Both the position numbers and the translations under genes were made by a program. Below are positions 9,423-18,839 of a stretch of DNA of 64,000 bases, in pieces; position 1 is the stretch's first letter, and every line of letters begins with the position of its first letter. Source of the DNA: Vibrio sp. S9_S30 (lineage in GTDB: Bacteria > Pseudomonadota > Gammaproteobacteria > Enterobacterales > Vibrionaceae); the NCBI RefSeq assembly GCF_014694455.1, contig NZ_JAAUWT010000010.1:146134-210133 (forward strand), given 5' to 3'. Under the pieces are notes generated by a model. That model was not told where the DNA came from, did not search any database, and was given only the letters and a program-made list of their open reading frames with translations.

Positions 9423-10750
9423 GATGCGGCCTCCACTTCTGGCAGCGTGCTAAATAGGCTCAGCAACGTCGACATTTTTTTGTCTAATTCTTGCCACTCT
9501 TTATCCGATTCCGAGCCGAGTACGATTCCCGCTCCGGCATAAAAGTGAATATGCTCAGGCGTAATTTTCGCACTACGGATAGCCACACAAAACTCCGCTT
9601 CTTCTCGGTTAAAAAAACCGACATTGCCGCTATACCATTCTCGAACAATGGGTTCATTCTCTCGGATAAAGTCAAGCGCCTCTTCTCTTGGTAACCCCGC
9701 AATAGCGGCGGTTGGTTGGAGTGCCGAAAGAATGATTTCCCCCTCCGTTCTTTTCGTTATTTCCGCTTTGATCACCCGACGCAGATGCTGAATTTTGGAC
9801 AACTTCTTGATGCTAGGAGAGTGCTGAATTTGAATTTGAGTACATAGGGGATCTAAACGCCCAACAATGTCATCCACAACGAGCTGGTTCTCTCGCTGAT
9901 TTTTTGGATCGTTCAGCAGCCAAGAAGAAAGCGCTAAATCGCGTTCAGAGCTGCTTCCTCTCTCTACCGTTCCCGCCAACGCTTCCGTTTCTATATTTAA
10001 CCCAACACGTTTGTATAAGCGTTCTGGGGTCGAGCCTACAAATGCGCTCTCTTTATCGTAAGCAAAAGCAAAATGATAACTAGCGTCGTTCCTTTTCTGG
10101 CTGGATTGAATAAAGGCAAAAGGAGAGATTGAATGAGCAGGTTGAAATGTGGTTTGACGAGCCAACACCACCTTCTTTAGGGCGCTGTTTTGAAATTGTG
10201 TTAACGCGTGCTCGATCAATCCATCCCATATCGGCTTCGTAGGTTGATGCTGGACAAAAGTAAGTGCAGGTAATGAATCCGAATGGGAACAGCTTGAGCA
10301 ATTCGTCACCAACGACGCCAATGCATGGAGATCTTCACGTTTGTCCCCCTTGAGATTTACGCTAAGCGTCCACACATTGCCATTTCGAATCAATTCAATT
10401 TGGGGAAGAAAACAATAGGGTTTGGGGTTGTTGTTATGTTGCTTAGGGCTGGGGCTAAGCGGTTCATGCTCACCGAAACAAGAGACAACCCATATATTTT
10501 GTTTCGATTTAAGCCCGGCTTGCGCATCAGCCGTCGTTCTGAAATGGGAGACCAGCCCTAGTGTGACGGCTTCAACATTCTCGCATCTCGATTTCCAATA
10601 CAGTTTAGGAAAATGAGGCTGACATTCTAACCAGTCAAGCAAAGAAAAACTCGATTCAAGTTCAATAGACAAACTGATTCGATGCTGTCTATCCCTTCCC
10701 TGGTTTACACGTTCCATCAGATCGTTAATTTTTGCTTGTAGAGGCAACAA
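9419..10750 (-). CDS. menF: Menaquinone-specific isochorismate synthase
   Basis: 443-residue chorismate-utilising enzyme that isomerises chorismate to isochorismate, the first committed step of the pathway. The C-terminal catalytic half shows KKVVLARQT, AFVGSTPERLY, EALAGTVERG, LQPTAAIAGLPREEA, WYSGNVGF and YAGAGIV, all chorismate-binding family motifs. The N-terminus is uncertain. The chosen start is a TTG at 10750, with a second TTG at the next codon and a Met at residue 12. A GAG lies 7-8 nt upstream of the TTG, and no ATG exists upstream before a stop. It is the first gene of the men operon and is divergent from alaA. Confidence 0.9.
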   Translation of the reverse strand: MLPLQAKINDLMERVNQGRDRQHRISLSIELESSFSLLDWLECQPHFPKLYWKSRCENVEAVTLGLVSHFRTTADAQAGLKSKQNIWVVSCFGEHEPLSPSPKQHNNNPKPYCFLPQIELIRNGNVWTLSVNLKGDKREDLHALASLVTNCSSCSHSDSLPALTFVQHQPTKPIWDGLIEHALTQFQNSALKKVVLARQTTFQPAHSISPFAFIQSSQKRNDASYHFAFAYDKESAFVGSTPERLYKRVGLNIETEALAGTVERGSSSERDLALSSWLLNDPKNQRENQLVVDDIVGRLDPLCTQIQIQHSPSIKKLSKIQHLRRVIKAEITKRTEGEIILSALQPTAAIAGLPREEALDFIRENEPIVREWYSGNVGFFNREEAEFCVAIRSAKITPEHIHFYAGAGIVLGSESDKEWQELDKKMSTLLSLFSTLPEVEAAS

Positions 10751-10848
10751 GGCAATCTCACTCTTCTTAAACCTGAGATCATCTTATCTTAAGTGGGCTA
10801 TTCTATTTGTTGATATCAAACAAACCTAGGCGAGTTTAGGGAAAAATT

Positions 10849-10868
10849 CGGGCTACACAGAAAGCCCG
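10849..10868 (-). terminator. Terminator-like hairpin upstream of menF
   Basis: On the minus strand CGGGCT, an 8-nt loop and AGCCCG are followed by AATTTTT. It lies about 100 nt upstream of the menF start, pointing toward menF. It could stop antisense transcription from the alaA side or act as a leader attenuator. The stem is only 6 bp. Confidence 0.4.
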
Positions 10869-11031
10869 TATTCTCGAAACCCAAACTACTGAAATCATGC
10901 ACCTTCAGGTAATTTGGGCACAGATGTCAGAACAAAATAGAAATCCGAACTTTAAAATAGATTTTTATTCTATTAAGAATGTAAATGGTGTACTTTTAGA
11001 AATTAAAATAAAACAAATATGGACTTACTCA

Positions 11032-12246
11032 ATGCAAAATATCGGGATGTCATCAAAACTCGACAATGTCTGCTACGACATTCGAGGGCCTGTACTCAAA
11101 CATGCTAAACGCATGGAAGAAGAAGGGCATAAAATACTAAAATTGAATATAGGCAACCCTGCCCCATTTGGTTTTGACGCCCCCGACGAAATTCTGGTTG
11201 ATGTAATCCGTAACTTACCCACTTCACAAGGGTATTGTGATTCAAAAGGCATTTACTCTGCGAGAAAAGCAGTGGTTCAGCATTACCAACGTAAGGGGCT
11301 TTTGAATCTTGATGTTGAAGATGTCTACATTGGCAATGGCGTATCTGAGTTGATCGTCATGGCCATGCAAGCATTACTCAATAACGGCGACGAAATGCTG
11401 GTTCCAGCCCCCGATTACCCATTGTGGACCGCTGCCATTTCTTTATCCGGCGGTAAAGCGGTGCATTACCTGTGTGACGAAGAGTCTGACTGGTATCCTG
11501 ATCTGGAAGATATGAAGGCGAAAATCACGCCCAAAACACGTGGTTTGGTGCTGATTAACCCCAATAATCCAACAGGTGCTGTGTATAGCCGAGATTTTCT
11601 ACTGAAAGTGATTGAGATTGCTAGGCAACACAAGTTGATCATTTTTGCGGACGAAATCTACGACAAAGTCTTATATGACGGAGCCACCCATACTTCTATT
11701 TCGACTTTGGCAGACGATGTTTTGATGGTCACATTCAATGGTTTGTCTAAAGCCTACCGTGTGTGTGGTTTTCGCGGCGGCTGGATGTTTTTGACGGGCC
11801 CTAAAGGCATCGCTAGCGGCTACGTTGATGGCTTGGATATGCTTTCATCCATGCGTTTGTGTGCCAACGTCCCCATGCAACATGCCATTCAAACGGCGCT
11901 GGGGGGCTACCAAAGCATCAACGAATTACTTTTGCCTGGTGGGCGCTTACTAGAACAGCGTGACCGTGCTTATGAATTGATTACTCAAATTCCTGGGATT
12001 ACCTGCATCAAACCTAAAGGAGCCATGTATTTATTTCCCAAAATTGATGTGAAAAAATTCAACATTACGAATGATCAAAAATTTGTTCAGGATTTCTTGA
12101 TTCAAGAAAAGGTGCTTTTGGTACAAGGTTCTGGTTTCAATTGGCCAAAGCCTGATCATTTCAGAATCGTCACCCTACCGCATATAGAAGACTTGGAAAC
12201 CGCTATTGGCAGGCTAGATCGTTTCCTAAGCACTTACAAACAATAA
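11032..12246 (+). CDS. alaA: Glutamate-pyruvate aminotransferase AlaA
   Basis: 404-residue PLP aminotransferase (class I/II) that makes alanine from pyruvate and glutamate. It closely follows E. coli AlaA (YfbQ, 405 residues): SSKLDNVCYDIRGPVLKHA, NIGNPAPFGFDAPDEIL, APDYPLWTAA, NPNNPTGAVYS, FADEIYDKVLYD and the PLP lysine in FNGLSKAYRVCGF. An open frame extends 45 codons further upstream (to 10897), but that part is AT-rich and has no counterpart in the family. The ATG at 11032 gives the E. coli-like N-terminus, with GGA 9 nt upstream. It ends at a strong terminator, with yfbR following as in E. coli. Confidence 0.95.
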   Translation: MQNIGMSSKLDNVCYDIRGPVLKHAKRMEEEGHKILKLNIGNPAPFGFDAPDEILVDVIRNLPTSQGYCDSKGIYSARKAVVQHYQRKGLLNLDVEDVYIGNGVSELIVMAMQALLNNGDEMLVPAPDYPLWTAAISLSGGKAVHYLCDEESDWYPDLEDMKAKITPKTRGLVLINPNNPTGAVYSRDFLLKVIEIARQHKLIIFADEIYDKVLYDGATHTSISTLADDVLMVTFNGLSKAYRVCGFRGGWMFLTGPKGIASGYVDGLDMLSSMRLCANVPMQHAIQTALGGYQSINELLLPGGRLLEQRDRAYELITQIPGITCIKPKGAMYLFPKIDVKKFNITNDQKFVQDFLIQEKVLLVQGSGFNWPKPDHFRIVTLPHIEDLETAIGRLDRFLSTYKQ

Positions 12247-12274
12247 GTGTTTCTTTAAGGCGTGCAGCCATAGA

Positions 12275-12304
12275 AACGCCTCAATATTCGTTGAGGCGTT
12301 TTTT
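12275..12304 (+). terminator. Rho-independent terminator after alaA
   Basis: A 10-bp perfect stem AACGCCTCAA / TTGAGGCGTT (12275-12284 and 12291-12300), with loop TATTCG, is followed by TTTT. It directly follows the alaA stop codon. Confidence 0.93.
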
Positions 12305-12410
12305 CTTCGACAAGTGATGCCTTTCAGATCAATCTCTTACCCTTTATACTCAAACAAGCACTTTGACGTTGTTTGAGTGTACATTTCCATACGAAAAGAA
12401 GGATCCATTC

Positions 12411-12995
12411 ATGGCACGCAGTCATTTTTTTGCTCATTTGGCCCGAATGAAGCTTATCCAGCGTTGGCCTCTCATGCGCTCCGTTTCAACAGAAAATATC
12501 TCTGAGCACAGCCTACAAGTCGCGTTTGTTGCCCATGCGCTAGCCATCATCAAGAATAAGAAATTTGGCGGCAATGTTAACCCTGAGCGAATCGCCTTGT
12601 TGGGCATGTACCATGATACCAGCGAAGTCCTTACTGGCGATTTACCTACCCCTGTAAAGTACTATAATCCTGATATCGCTAAGGAATACAAAAAAATAGA
12701 AGCCGCTGCTGAAGAGAAGCTGGTCTCTATGCTACCGGAAGAATTTCGCGAGGATTTTGCTCCTTTTCTGATCTCGAAAAATGCGCATAAGGATGATCAA
12801 AATATCGTAAAGCAAGCTGACAGCTTGTGTGCATATTTGAAGTGTTTAGAGGAGCTATCGGCAGGCAATCACGAATACGCACAAGCCAAAAAAAGGCTTG
12901 ATAAAACATTAAAAGACCGAGAATCGCCAGAGATGACCTATTTTTTAGACACGTTTGCAAAGAGCTTTGAACTGTCTCTTGATGAAATAAGCTAA
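12411..12995 (+). CDS. yfbR: 5'-deoxynucleotidase YfbR
   Basis: 194-residue HD-domain phosphohydrolase that removes phosphate from deoxyribonucleoside 5'-monophosphates. All residues known from E. coli YfbR are in register: Arg18-Trp19, His33 in SEHSLQ, His68-Asp69 in MYHDTSEV, Glu72 and Asp77. The open frame could start at 12363, but the ATG at 12411 has an AAGGA ribosome site 7 nt upstream and gives the conserved [16 protein letters not shown] beginning. It follows alaA, as in enteric bacteria. The gap to dgt holds an 18-bp tandem array. Confidence 0.95.
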   Translation: MARSHFFAHLARMKLIQRWPLMRSVSTENISEHSLQVAFVAHALAIIKNKKFGGNVNPERIALLGMYHDTSEVLTGDLPTPVKYYNPDIAKEYKKIEAAAEEKLVSMLPEEFREDFAPFLISKNAHKDDQNIVKQADSLCAYLKCLEELSAGNHEYAQAKKRLDKTLKDRESPEMTYFLDTFAKSFELSLDEIS

Positions 12996-13013
12996 CAGTA
13001 GGGCAATGTGGTT

Positions 13014-13103
13014 TACGTTGATGGTATTACTTAAGTTTATGATATGAATTACGTTTGTGGTATAAGCTAGGTTTGTGATGTGAATCAGGCTTGTAGAGTG
13101 TCA
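13014..13103 (+). repeat. 18-bp tandem array filling the yfbR-dgt gap
   Basis: Five consecutive 18-bp units lie at 13014-13031, 13032-13049, 13050-13067, 13068-13085 and 13086-13103. Examples are TACGTTTGTGGTATAAGC and TAGGTTTGTGATGTGAAT. The units are diverged (roughly 55-75% alike by eye) but keep exact 18-bp phase. The last unit ends at the first base of the ATG at 13103. The sense-strand ACGTT core resembles the arrays at 4815-4921 and 43681-43806. Confidence 0.8.
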
Positions 13104-13126
13104 TGAAAGACACCAGTGAGGAATCA

Positions 13127-14446
13127 ATGACCCAAAATGCTCATAACGCATGGCAAACCCGCATGAATGCGGAACAAAAGATGCGAAGAGACGATCATCG
13201 AGATCCATATCAAAGAGATCGTGCCCGCATCCTCCACTCTGCTGCATTTCGTCGACTGCAAGCCAAAACTCAAGTGCATTGTACTGGCGTCAATGATTTT
13301 CACCGAACTCGATTAACCCACTCTTTAGAAGCGGCTCAGCTTGGCTCTGGAATTCGTGCTCAAGTGAAACGCAAACAACCTGAACTGGCAGACTTATTAC
13401 CCACCTCGAGCCTAATGGAAGCCTTGTGTTTGGCTCATGATATTGGTCACCCGCCTTTTGGGCACGGTGGTGAGATCGCCTTAAACTACATGATGCGAGA
13501 ATATGGGGGCTTCGAAGGTAACGCCCAAACGTTTAGGATTGTCACTCAGCTCGAACCCTATACTGAAAGCCATGGTATGAATCTGACTCGTAGAACACTT
13601 TTAGGTCTAATTAAATACCCCGCTCTCATTAGCCAACTGCGTTCCTCAGCCATTCCAGAATCCGTATCTAATCAGCGCAAACTCAAAGCCAGTGATTGGC
13701 ATCCAGCAAAAGGCATATATGACGATGATCAGTCTTTGTTTGACTGGGTGTTAGAGCCTTTGAGCGACAATGATAAAACGCTTTTTTCTACGCTGAGGAC
13801 TCGTGAGCACACACCATTTGAGCATAAAAAAACGCAGTACAAATCTTTGGACTGCTCGATCATGGAACTGGCTGACGATATTGCTTATGGCATTCACGAT
13901 CTAGAAGATGCGATCGTATTAGGTCTCGTTCATCGCTCTCAGTGGCAAGAAGTCGCTGCGAGCCAATTAGCAGAATGTGGCGACAAATGGTTTGAAGAAA
14001 ATATTCAACTAATCAGTGAGAAATTATTTTCTGGGGTCCATTACCAAAGAAAAGACGCCATTGGTGGCATTGTCAACGCTCTGCTGACCAGTATCAGCGT
14101 GAAAGAGTTCGCGTCATCTAGGTTTGATGAACCTTTGTTAAGCTGGAATGCAACGTTAGAAAAACCAGCAGAACAAGCACTGGATATCTTTAAGCAGTTT
14201 GTAAGCCAACACGTTATTCAAATCCCTGAAGTTCAGGTTGTTGAATACAAAGGTCAGCAAATCATTATTGATATTTTTGAAGCGCTTAGTGGTGACCCTA
14301 ATAGGCTCTTGCCAGAAAACATTCGCCAAGATTGGCTGAAAGCAACTGAATCTGACCGCGGTGGAATGCGCGTGATAACCGACTATATTTCATCGTTAAC
14401 CGATGGTTCCGCGCAAAGATTGCATCAGCAGCTATTTTGCTCTTAA
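13127..14446 (+). CDS. dgt: dGTP triphosphohydrolase-like HD protein (anti-phage dGTPase type)
   Basis: 439 residues from the ATG at 13127. Hallmarks of the dGTPase family are DPYQRDRARILHSAAFRRLQ, the HD metal centre in TRLTHSLE and LAHDIGHPPFGHGGE, and the later ELADDIAYGIHDLEDA segment. The family converts dGTP to deoxyguanosine plus triphosphate. Vibrio relatives are named anti-phage because nucleotide depletion blocks phage replication. An alternative ATG at 13103 is eight codons upstream. I prefer 13127 because GTGAGG lies 5-6 nt before it. The promoter must lie in or upstream of the 18-bp array. Confidence 0.9.
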   Translation: MTQNAHNAWQTRMNAEQKMRRDDHRDPYQRDRARILHSAAFRRLQAKTQVHCTGVNDFHRTRLTHSLEAAQLGSGIRAQVKRKQPELADLLPTSSLMEALCLAHDIGHPPFGHGGEIALNYMMREYGGFEGNAQTFRIVTQLEPYTESHGMNLTRRTLLGLIKYPALISQLRSSAIPESVSNQRKLKASDWHPAKGIYDDDQSLFDWVLEPLSDNDKTLFSTLRTREHTPFEHKKTQYKSLDCSIMELADDIAYGIHDLEDAIVLGLVHRSQWQEVAASQLAECGDKWFEENIQLISEKLFSGVHYQRKDAIGGIVNALLTSISVKEFASSRFDEPLLSWNATLEKPAEQALDIFKQFVSQHVIQIPEVQVVEYKGQQIIIDIFEALSGDPNRLLPENIRQDWLKATESDRGGMRVITDYISSLTDGSAQRLHQQLFCS

Positions 14447-14478
14447 TTAACTGGCTCAATCAACCCTAGCGTTTCACA

Positions 14479-15129
14479 CTAGTAATTTTGGGTACGGATA
14501 TGTGAGGGTATGTGTTTAAACTGCCTATCCACCATCTGATTAAAGCTCTCTATCAATGGGGTAAAGTCCTGTGATGGCTCTAAAATGTTCAATAAATGAA
14601 AGCCAGCTTCTACCGTAGATAAACTATTACTTGATGGTGCCTTTCTAATTCTATAATTCCCTTTGAGGCTGTCTGGTAAAGCCACGCTCAATAAACAATG
14701 CAGGTTTTCACTAAGACGCCATATTTTATACGCTTTCTTCCACGTTCCATCTATTAATAGAACTCGGATCTTTTTCATTTCACTTCTGCTACCTAGGGTA
14801 TTACCTAGGTGAGCGCTACTTAGCTGAGTGACTGGGACACTCTTTTCGTTTGGGAAAAGCACCCAGTGAATATAGCTATCGTCTTGAAGCAGGGTATTTA
14901 GTTCAGCATTTTCTGTGAAATTTTCTCCCACCAGAATACGGCATGAATCTAGAGATAAGTTCAAAATCCTTGCTGTCCCCATCGCACGATGCACTTCATC
15001 AGGATGTTGAAGAATAATGAGTTCTACCTCAGAATGGAGGTTTTGTATGGTATGGCATATACACATTTTTTTGGCTTTGCCACAATGTTGGCAATACCGG
15101 TATGTGGAAGCAGATTGATGATCAGACAT
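14479..15129 (-). CDS. tapT: DTW-domain tRNA-uridine aminocarboxypropyltransferase
   Basis: 216 residues with the DTW signature (LLIDGTWKKAYKI, D-x-T-W) and an N-terminal Cys cluster CQHCGKAKKMCICH that should bind zinc. TapT (YfiP) transfers the aminocarboxypropyl group of SAM to U47 of tRNA, forming acp3U. The first codons overlap the divergent rhombosortase start, so the promoters of both genes lie inside the opposite coding sequence or in a very short shared zone. It converges with dgt. Confidence 0.88.
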   Translation of the reverse strand: MSDHQSASTYRYCQHCGKAKKMCICHTIQNLHSEVELIILQHPDEVHRAMGTARILNLSLDSCRILVGENFTENAELNTLLQDDSYIHWVLFPNEKSVPVTQLSSAHLGNTLGSRSEMKKIRVLLIDGTWKKAYKIWRLSENLHCLLSVALPDSLKGNYRIRKAPSSNSLSTVEAGFHLLNILEPSQDFTPLIESFNQMVDRQFKHIPSHIRTQNY

Positions 15130-15681
15130 AAAGCAGAACTCGTTCCCGTTGTAACCCTATTCCTAATCGCCATGGTTGTTGCAGAATACCCTGCATTCCA
15201 ACCTTGGCTACCTTGGAATACTGACCTGATACTGGATGGTCAGTGGTGGCGAATCGTAACAGGAAACTTCACACACACCAATCTCAATCATCTCATGCTT
15301 AATGCTGCAAGCTTTGCCGTAATAGTCTTTTTCTTCCGAAATACCGCTTCTTGGCTTTCTCTGCTTATTATTGTTCCCCTCATATCCACACTGATAGGCA
15401 TTGGATTGTTAGCCAGTAACATGTATCAATATGCTGGCTTTTCTGGCGTCCTGCATGGCATTTTCGCGTTCTACGCGATCACCGAAACCATTCAAGGAAG
15501 AAAGTACAGCAGTTTACTGATTTTAGGTATCTTGATAAAAATTGGATGGGAAACTTGGGTGGGCCCTTCAGCAGACACTGAAGCGCTCATTGAAGCAAAA
15601 ATTGCAACGGAAGCTCATATCGCTGGGACTATCATTGGGTTAATACTCGGCAGCCTACAACCAAAAGGATGGGTAAAATAG
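15118..15681 (+). CDS. rrtA: Rhombosortase
   Basis: 187-residue polytopic rhomboid-family protease. Catalytic Ser109 is in GFSGVLHG and His167 in TEAHIAGTIIG, both on predicted membrane helices. Short length and motif style fit rhombosortases, which process GlyGly-CTERM surface proteins in Vibrio and Shewanella. The open frame extends to 14989, but that part is antisense to tapT. The ATG at 15118 has GGAAG 7 nt upstream and starts just before the first membrane helix. No GlyGly-CTERM substrate is visible in this window. Confidence 0.85.
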   Translation: MIRHKAELVPVVTLFLIAMVVAEYPAFQPWLPWNTDLILDGQWWRIVTGNFTHTNLNHLMLNAASFAVIVFFFRNTASWLSLLIIVPLISTLIGIGLLASNMYQYAGFSGVLHGIFAFYAITETIQGRKYSSLLILGILIKIGWETWVGPSADTEALIEAKIATEAHIAGTIIGLILGSLQPKGWVK

Positions 15682-15734
15682 AATTTGTAAATGCGAGTTA
15701 AGATATAACGACTCAACTCGCAAGAAAGCATCAC

Positions 15735-16055
15735 TTAGAGAAGGATACGGTCTTTATTTTTTTCAATGGTAGACTTACCTATTCCTTTGATTTTCATCAA
15801 ATCTTCAGCCTTTTCAAACAAGCCGTTTTCTTGACGAAATTGAATGATATCTTTGGCTTTCTTCTCACCTATACCAATCAATAACGTTTCAAGCTCTTCA
15901 GCGGTCGCTGTATTAATGTTTACGGTAATTTCTATGCCATCATGCTTATCCGCTTTCTTTGAGCTTGTAGGTGGTGTAGTGGTACCTTCAGATAAGACGG
16001 GCAGTGACATACCGAAAGACAGTGTCGCGATTAGAGCTAGTTTGATGAACTTCAT
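15735..16055 (-). CDS. ComEA-like helix-hairpin-helix DNA-binding protein
   Basis: 106 residues: a signal peptide (MKFIKLALIATLSFGMSLP), a Ser/Thr/Lys linker and a ComEA-type double HhH domain (VNINTATAEELETLLIGIG and DLMKIKGIGKSTIEKNKD). Such periplasmic proteins bind incoming DNA during natural competence. The ATG at 16055 has AGGA 8 nt upstream; an upstream in-frame extension to 16160 lacks a ribosome site and would bury the signal peptide. It follows ppiD on the same strand, an arrangement I also recall from other vibrios. Confidence 0.88.
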   Translation of the reverse strand: MKFIKLALIATLSFGMSLPVLSEGTTTPPTSSKKADKHDGIEITVNINTATAEELETLLIGIGEKKAKDIIQFRQENGLFEKAEDLMKIKGIGKSTIEKNKDRILL

Positions 16056-16179
16056 TTTACGTTCCTTACTTAAAAAAACGTATTTTGAATTGGTGGAGAA
16101 GGTTAGAAAACAGTCAATACTAAAAATAGAACAGGTCGCATAAAGCGACCTGTTTGACAAACAAATTAGTTACACACTT

Positions 16180-18045
16180 TTACGGCTGAGTACTCTCTAT
16201 TGCATAGAACTCTACATCCGCACTTTCACGCAGTGCTTTGCTCAATGCAATAGCACCTTGTTCACCGTTAGAACGCACTAACTGCATACCAATTTGAGCA
16301 GAGAAAGCAGGTTGCTCTTCAGCAGCGACACCTGTGAGCTCAACAACAACGATATTACCCAAAGAGTCTTTAGACTGTCCGTAAACTTTCTTACCCTCTT
16401 CTGGCTTAGTTAGAGCATATACTGTGTTCGCAAGTGGGTTACCACGGTTAATAGTTTCTTGCTCATCAAACGCTAAACCTTCTTGCTCTAGAACACTTGT
16501 GTCATCGTTAGACAGGGTTTCGATAAGCTGGTCTGCAAGTTCAACAGCTTTTTGTTCGCCTTTTATGGCAGACAACTGCTGCACAACTTGATCTTTCACG
16601 TCTTCAAACGGCAGAACCGTTTCTTCGCGCACTTCATCAACACGAACTACCACTACGTGCTCGGGAGCAATCTCAACAGGCGTAGAGTTTTCGCCATTTT
16701 CTTTCACTTCCACGCTGTAGATAGCTTCTTGAACTTCTGGGCTGCTCAGAATCTCTGGCGCATTAAAGCGCGAGACAAAATCCGTTGTTTGTACTGTACT
16801 TCCAATCAGCTCAGCTAATGGCTCTAGTGAATTAGGTGCTTCAAACGCAACACGCTCTAGGTCTTTGTAAAGATCATGGAAGCGGTCAGCGGCTTTTTGA
16901 TTCACGATGTCTTGCTTGATTTCTTCTTTAACGTCACTTAATGGTTTGGTTTCAGAGGCTTTCAAGTCATCCAATTTGATAATATGGTACCCAAAATCAG
17001 ATTTGACCAATCCCGTTGTATCGCCAATGGCAGTCAAAGCAAACGCGGCTTCTTCAAATGCGGGCTCCATTACATCGCGTTCAATCCAACCTACAGAACC
17101 GCCCATTTCAGCACTACCGATGTCTTCGGAACGCGTTTTTGCTAACTCAGAGAAATCCGCACCCGCATTGAGTTCATCTAAAATCGCTTGCGCTTTTGTT
17201 TCTTCATCACCTTGAACCAGAATATGGCTCACACTGCGCTGTTCAGCCGTAGAATACTGATCTAAGCTTTCTTGATAGTAAGCTTCAATCTCCTCGTCAG
17301 TAACGTCAACACTCGCCTTAAGCGCATCACCAGAAAGCTCTAGGTAAGAAATTTTTACCTGCTCTGGACGCGTAAATTTAACGGCATTCGATGAATAATA
17401 CTCTTGTAGTTCTTCATCTGACGGATTTGCAGATTTTGCGAACTCTTCAACGTTAAGCTCAAGAATTCGGATATCACGAGTCTGTGTAATCAATTTGGAC
17501 TGATCGGCAACTTCACCTGGAAGGCTAAATTCACTTCCACTTAATGCTTGAAGAAGCTGATTACGTACTTCACTTCGGCGAATGACTTCACCAAAGGATT
17601 CTGGTGTGTAACCAGCACGGCGAAGAGATGACTCATAGATGTCTTGATTAAACTTGCCTTCCAATTGGAACTCTGGCATTTGCAGTATCATACCAAGCAC
17701 TTGCTCATCGCTAATTCGCAGACCAAGTGATTTAGCGTGATTCTCAAGCAGTACTTCATTCACCATCTTATCTAAAACTGACAGGCGCAGCCTTTGGACA
17801 AAATCAGGATCAGAAAGGAGGTTAGCGTATTGCTCACCATATTGCGCTTGAAGCATGTTGCGTTCATTTTGATACGCTTGCTCAAAAGCTCCGCGGCTAA
17901 TCTCAACGCCATCGACTTTAGCAGCAACGTTGCTACCACTGCCGATATAGCCACTGACACCAGTGAAGACAAAGGACAGAATAATAAGTCCCAGAATAAT
18001 TTTAACTGCGATGCTGTTTACGCCTTCGCGCAATCGTTCCATCAT
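16180..18045 (-). CDS. ppiD: Periplasmic folding chaperone with parvulin domain
   Basis: 621 residues. It has one N-terminal membrane anchor (AVKIILGLIILSFVFTGVSGYIG), a SurA_N-like region, and a parvulin domain (about 265-360: RSVSHILVQG, LAKTRSEDIGSAEMGGSVGWI, FGYHIIKL). The long C-terminal chaperone region is also present. PpiD works at the periplasmic exit of the Sec translocon. MM at 18045-18040 matches the E. coli N-terminus; the in-frame TTG at 18063 is less likely. It follows hupB, as in E. coli. Confidence 0.93.
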   Translation of the reverse strand: MMERLREGVNSIAVKIILGLIILSFVFTGVSGYIGSGSNVAAKVDGVEISRGAFEQAYQNERNMLQAQYGEQYANLLSDPDFVQRLRLSVLDKMVNEVLLENHAKSLGLRISDEQVLGMILQMPEFQLEGKFNQDIYESSLRRAGYTPESFGEVIRRSEVRNQLLQALSGSEFSLPGEVADQSKLITQTRDIRILELNVEEFAKSANPSDEELQEYYSSNAVKFTRPEQVKISYLELSGDALKASVDVTDEEIEAYYQESLDQYSTAEQRSVSHILVQGDEETKAQAILDELNAGADFSELAKTRSEDIGSAEMGGSVGWIERDVMEPAFEEAAFALTAIGDTTGLVKSDFGYHIIKLDDLKASETKPLSDVKEEIKQDIVNQKAADRFHDLYKDLERVAFEAPNSLEPLAELIGSTVQTTDFVSRFNAPEILSSPEVQEAIYSVEVKENGENSTPVEIAPEHVVVVRVDEVREETVLPFEDVKDQVVQQLSAIKGEQKAVELADQLIETLSNDDTSVLEQEGLAFDEQETINRGNPLANTVYALTKPEEGKKVYGQSKDSLGNIVVVELTGVAAEEQPAFSAQIGMQLVRSNGEQGAIALSKALRESADVEFYAIESTQP

Positions 18046-18270
18046 AATGTAACAACTCTCCAAAATTGAGCCCGAGCTCTGACTAAGCGTTTAAATCTAC
18101 ACAGTAGCGAATCCACTTATCCAGCTCACTGATAAATATGTGTGATTTAGATCTGTAGCCCACAAAAAAGTTCATTAAAGAAATGAGTACATTTCCAATT
18201 TTCCAGACCACAACTTACTCAGAAGGGAGCAGGCATTTCGCTCTATAGCGCTGAATGGTAAAGATGATAT

Positions 18271-18304
18271 CAGAAAAAGAAATGCGCACCAGTTTGATGC
18301 GCAT
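18271..18304 (-). terminator. Terminator of hupB
   Basis: On the minus strand ATGCGCA, a 9-nt loop and TGCGCAT are followed by a T-rich tail (TTCTTTTTCTG, 18271-18281). It sits in the 327-bp gap between hupB and ppiD; the remainder should hold the ppiD promoter, which I could not place. Confidence 0.8.
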
Positions 18305-18372
18305 ATTTCAGGACTTTTTGGCGTTTTTGAGCGCCATTCCCAGTAATTAACCTTTAGTAGGTCAATTCAAAT

Positions 18373-18645
18373 TTAGTTACACGCGTCTTTAAGCGCTTTA
18401 CCCGCTTTAAATGCTGGTACTTTAGCTTCAGCGATTTGGATCTCTTCACCCGTCTTAGGGTTACGACCTGTACGAGCCGCACGAGTACGTACACTGAACG
18501 TACCAAAGCCTACTAATGCAACTTGCTCGTCAGACTGTAGAGTTTCACTCACTGCTTCAATGAATGCGTCTAGGGCACGACCCGCTGATGCTTTAGAAAT
18601 GTCAGCGTTCTCTGCGATTTTTTCTACTAATTGTGTTTTATTCAC
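18373..18645 (-). CDS. hupB: DNA-binding protein HU-beta
   Basis: 90 residues, the exact HU length, with the signature [21 protein letters not shown]. It bends DNA and organises the nucleoid. The start is a GTG (18645), as in E. coli hupB, with AGGGG about 8-9 nt upstream. It lies directly downstream of lon behind a strong terminator, so it has its own promoter in 18646-18770. Confidence 0.97.
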   Translation of the reverse strand: MNKTQLVEKIAENADISKASAGRALDAFIEAVSETLQSDEQVALVGFGTFSVRTRAARTGRNPKTGEEIQIAEAKVPAFKAGKALKDACN

Positions 18646-18770
18646 GTGATGTTCCCCTTTAGTACTACCGATTCCAAAATGGCAGTATTCGTTCCGTTAA
18701 AAAATTTAGTTATTTTTAAACCACACCTTATGGATAAAGGCGTTGTCCTTGGTGGATAAACTTAGCGTTC

Positions 18771-18809
18771 AAAAAAAACGCTGACAAGCCTTTTCAAGCA
18801 AGTCAGCGT
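18771..18809 (-). terminator. Terminator of lon
   Basis: An 8-bp stem ACGCTGAC / GTCAGCGT (plus-strand 18778-18785 and 18802-18809) is followed on the minus strand by a run of eight T. It directly follows the lon stop codon. Confidence 0.9.
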
Positions 18810-18839
18810 GTTTTGTTTAGTTATTTTTGCTGCACGTCA

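Noticed and set aside
10897..11031. 45-residue N-terminal extension of AlaA
   Set aside because: AT-rich, lacks a ribosome site, and has no counterpart in E. coli AlaA; the ATG at 11032 gives the expected length.
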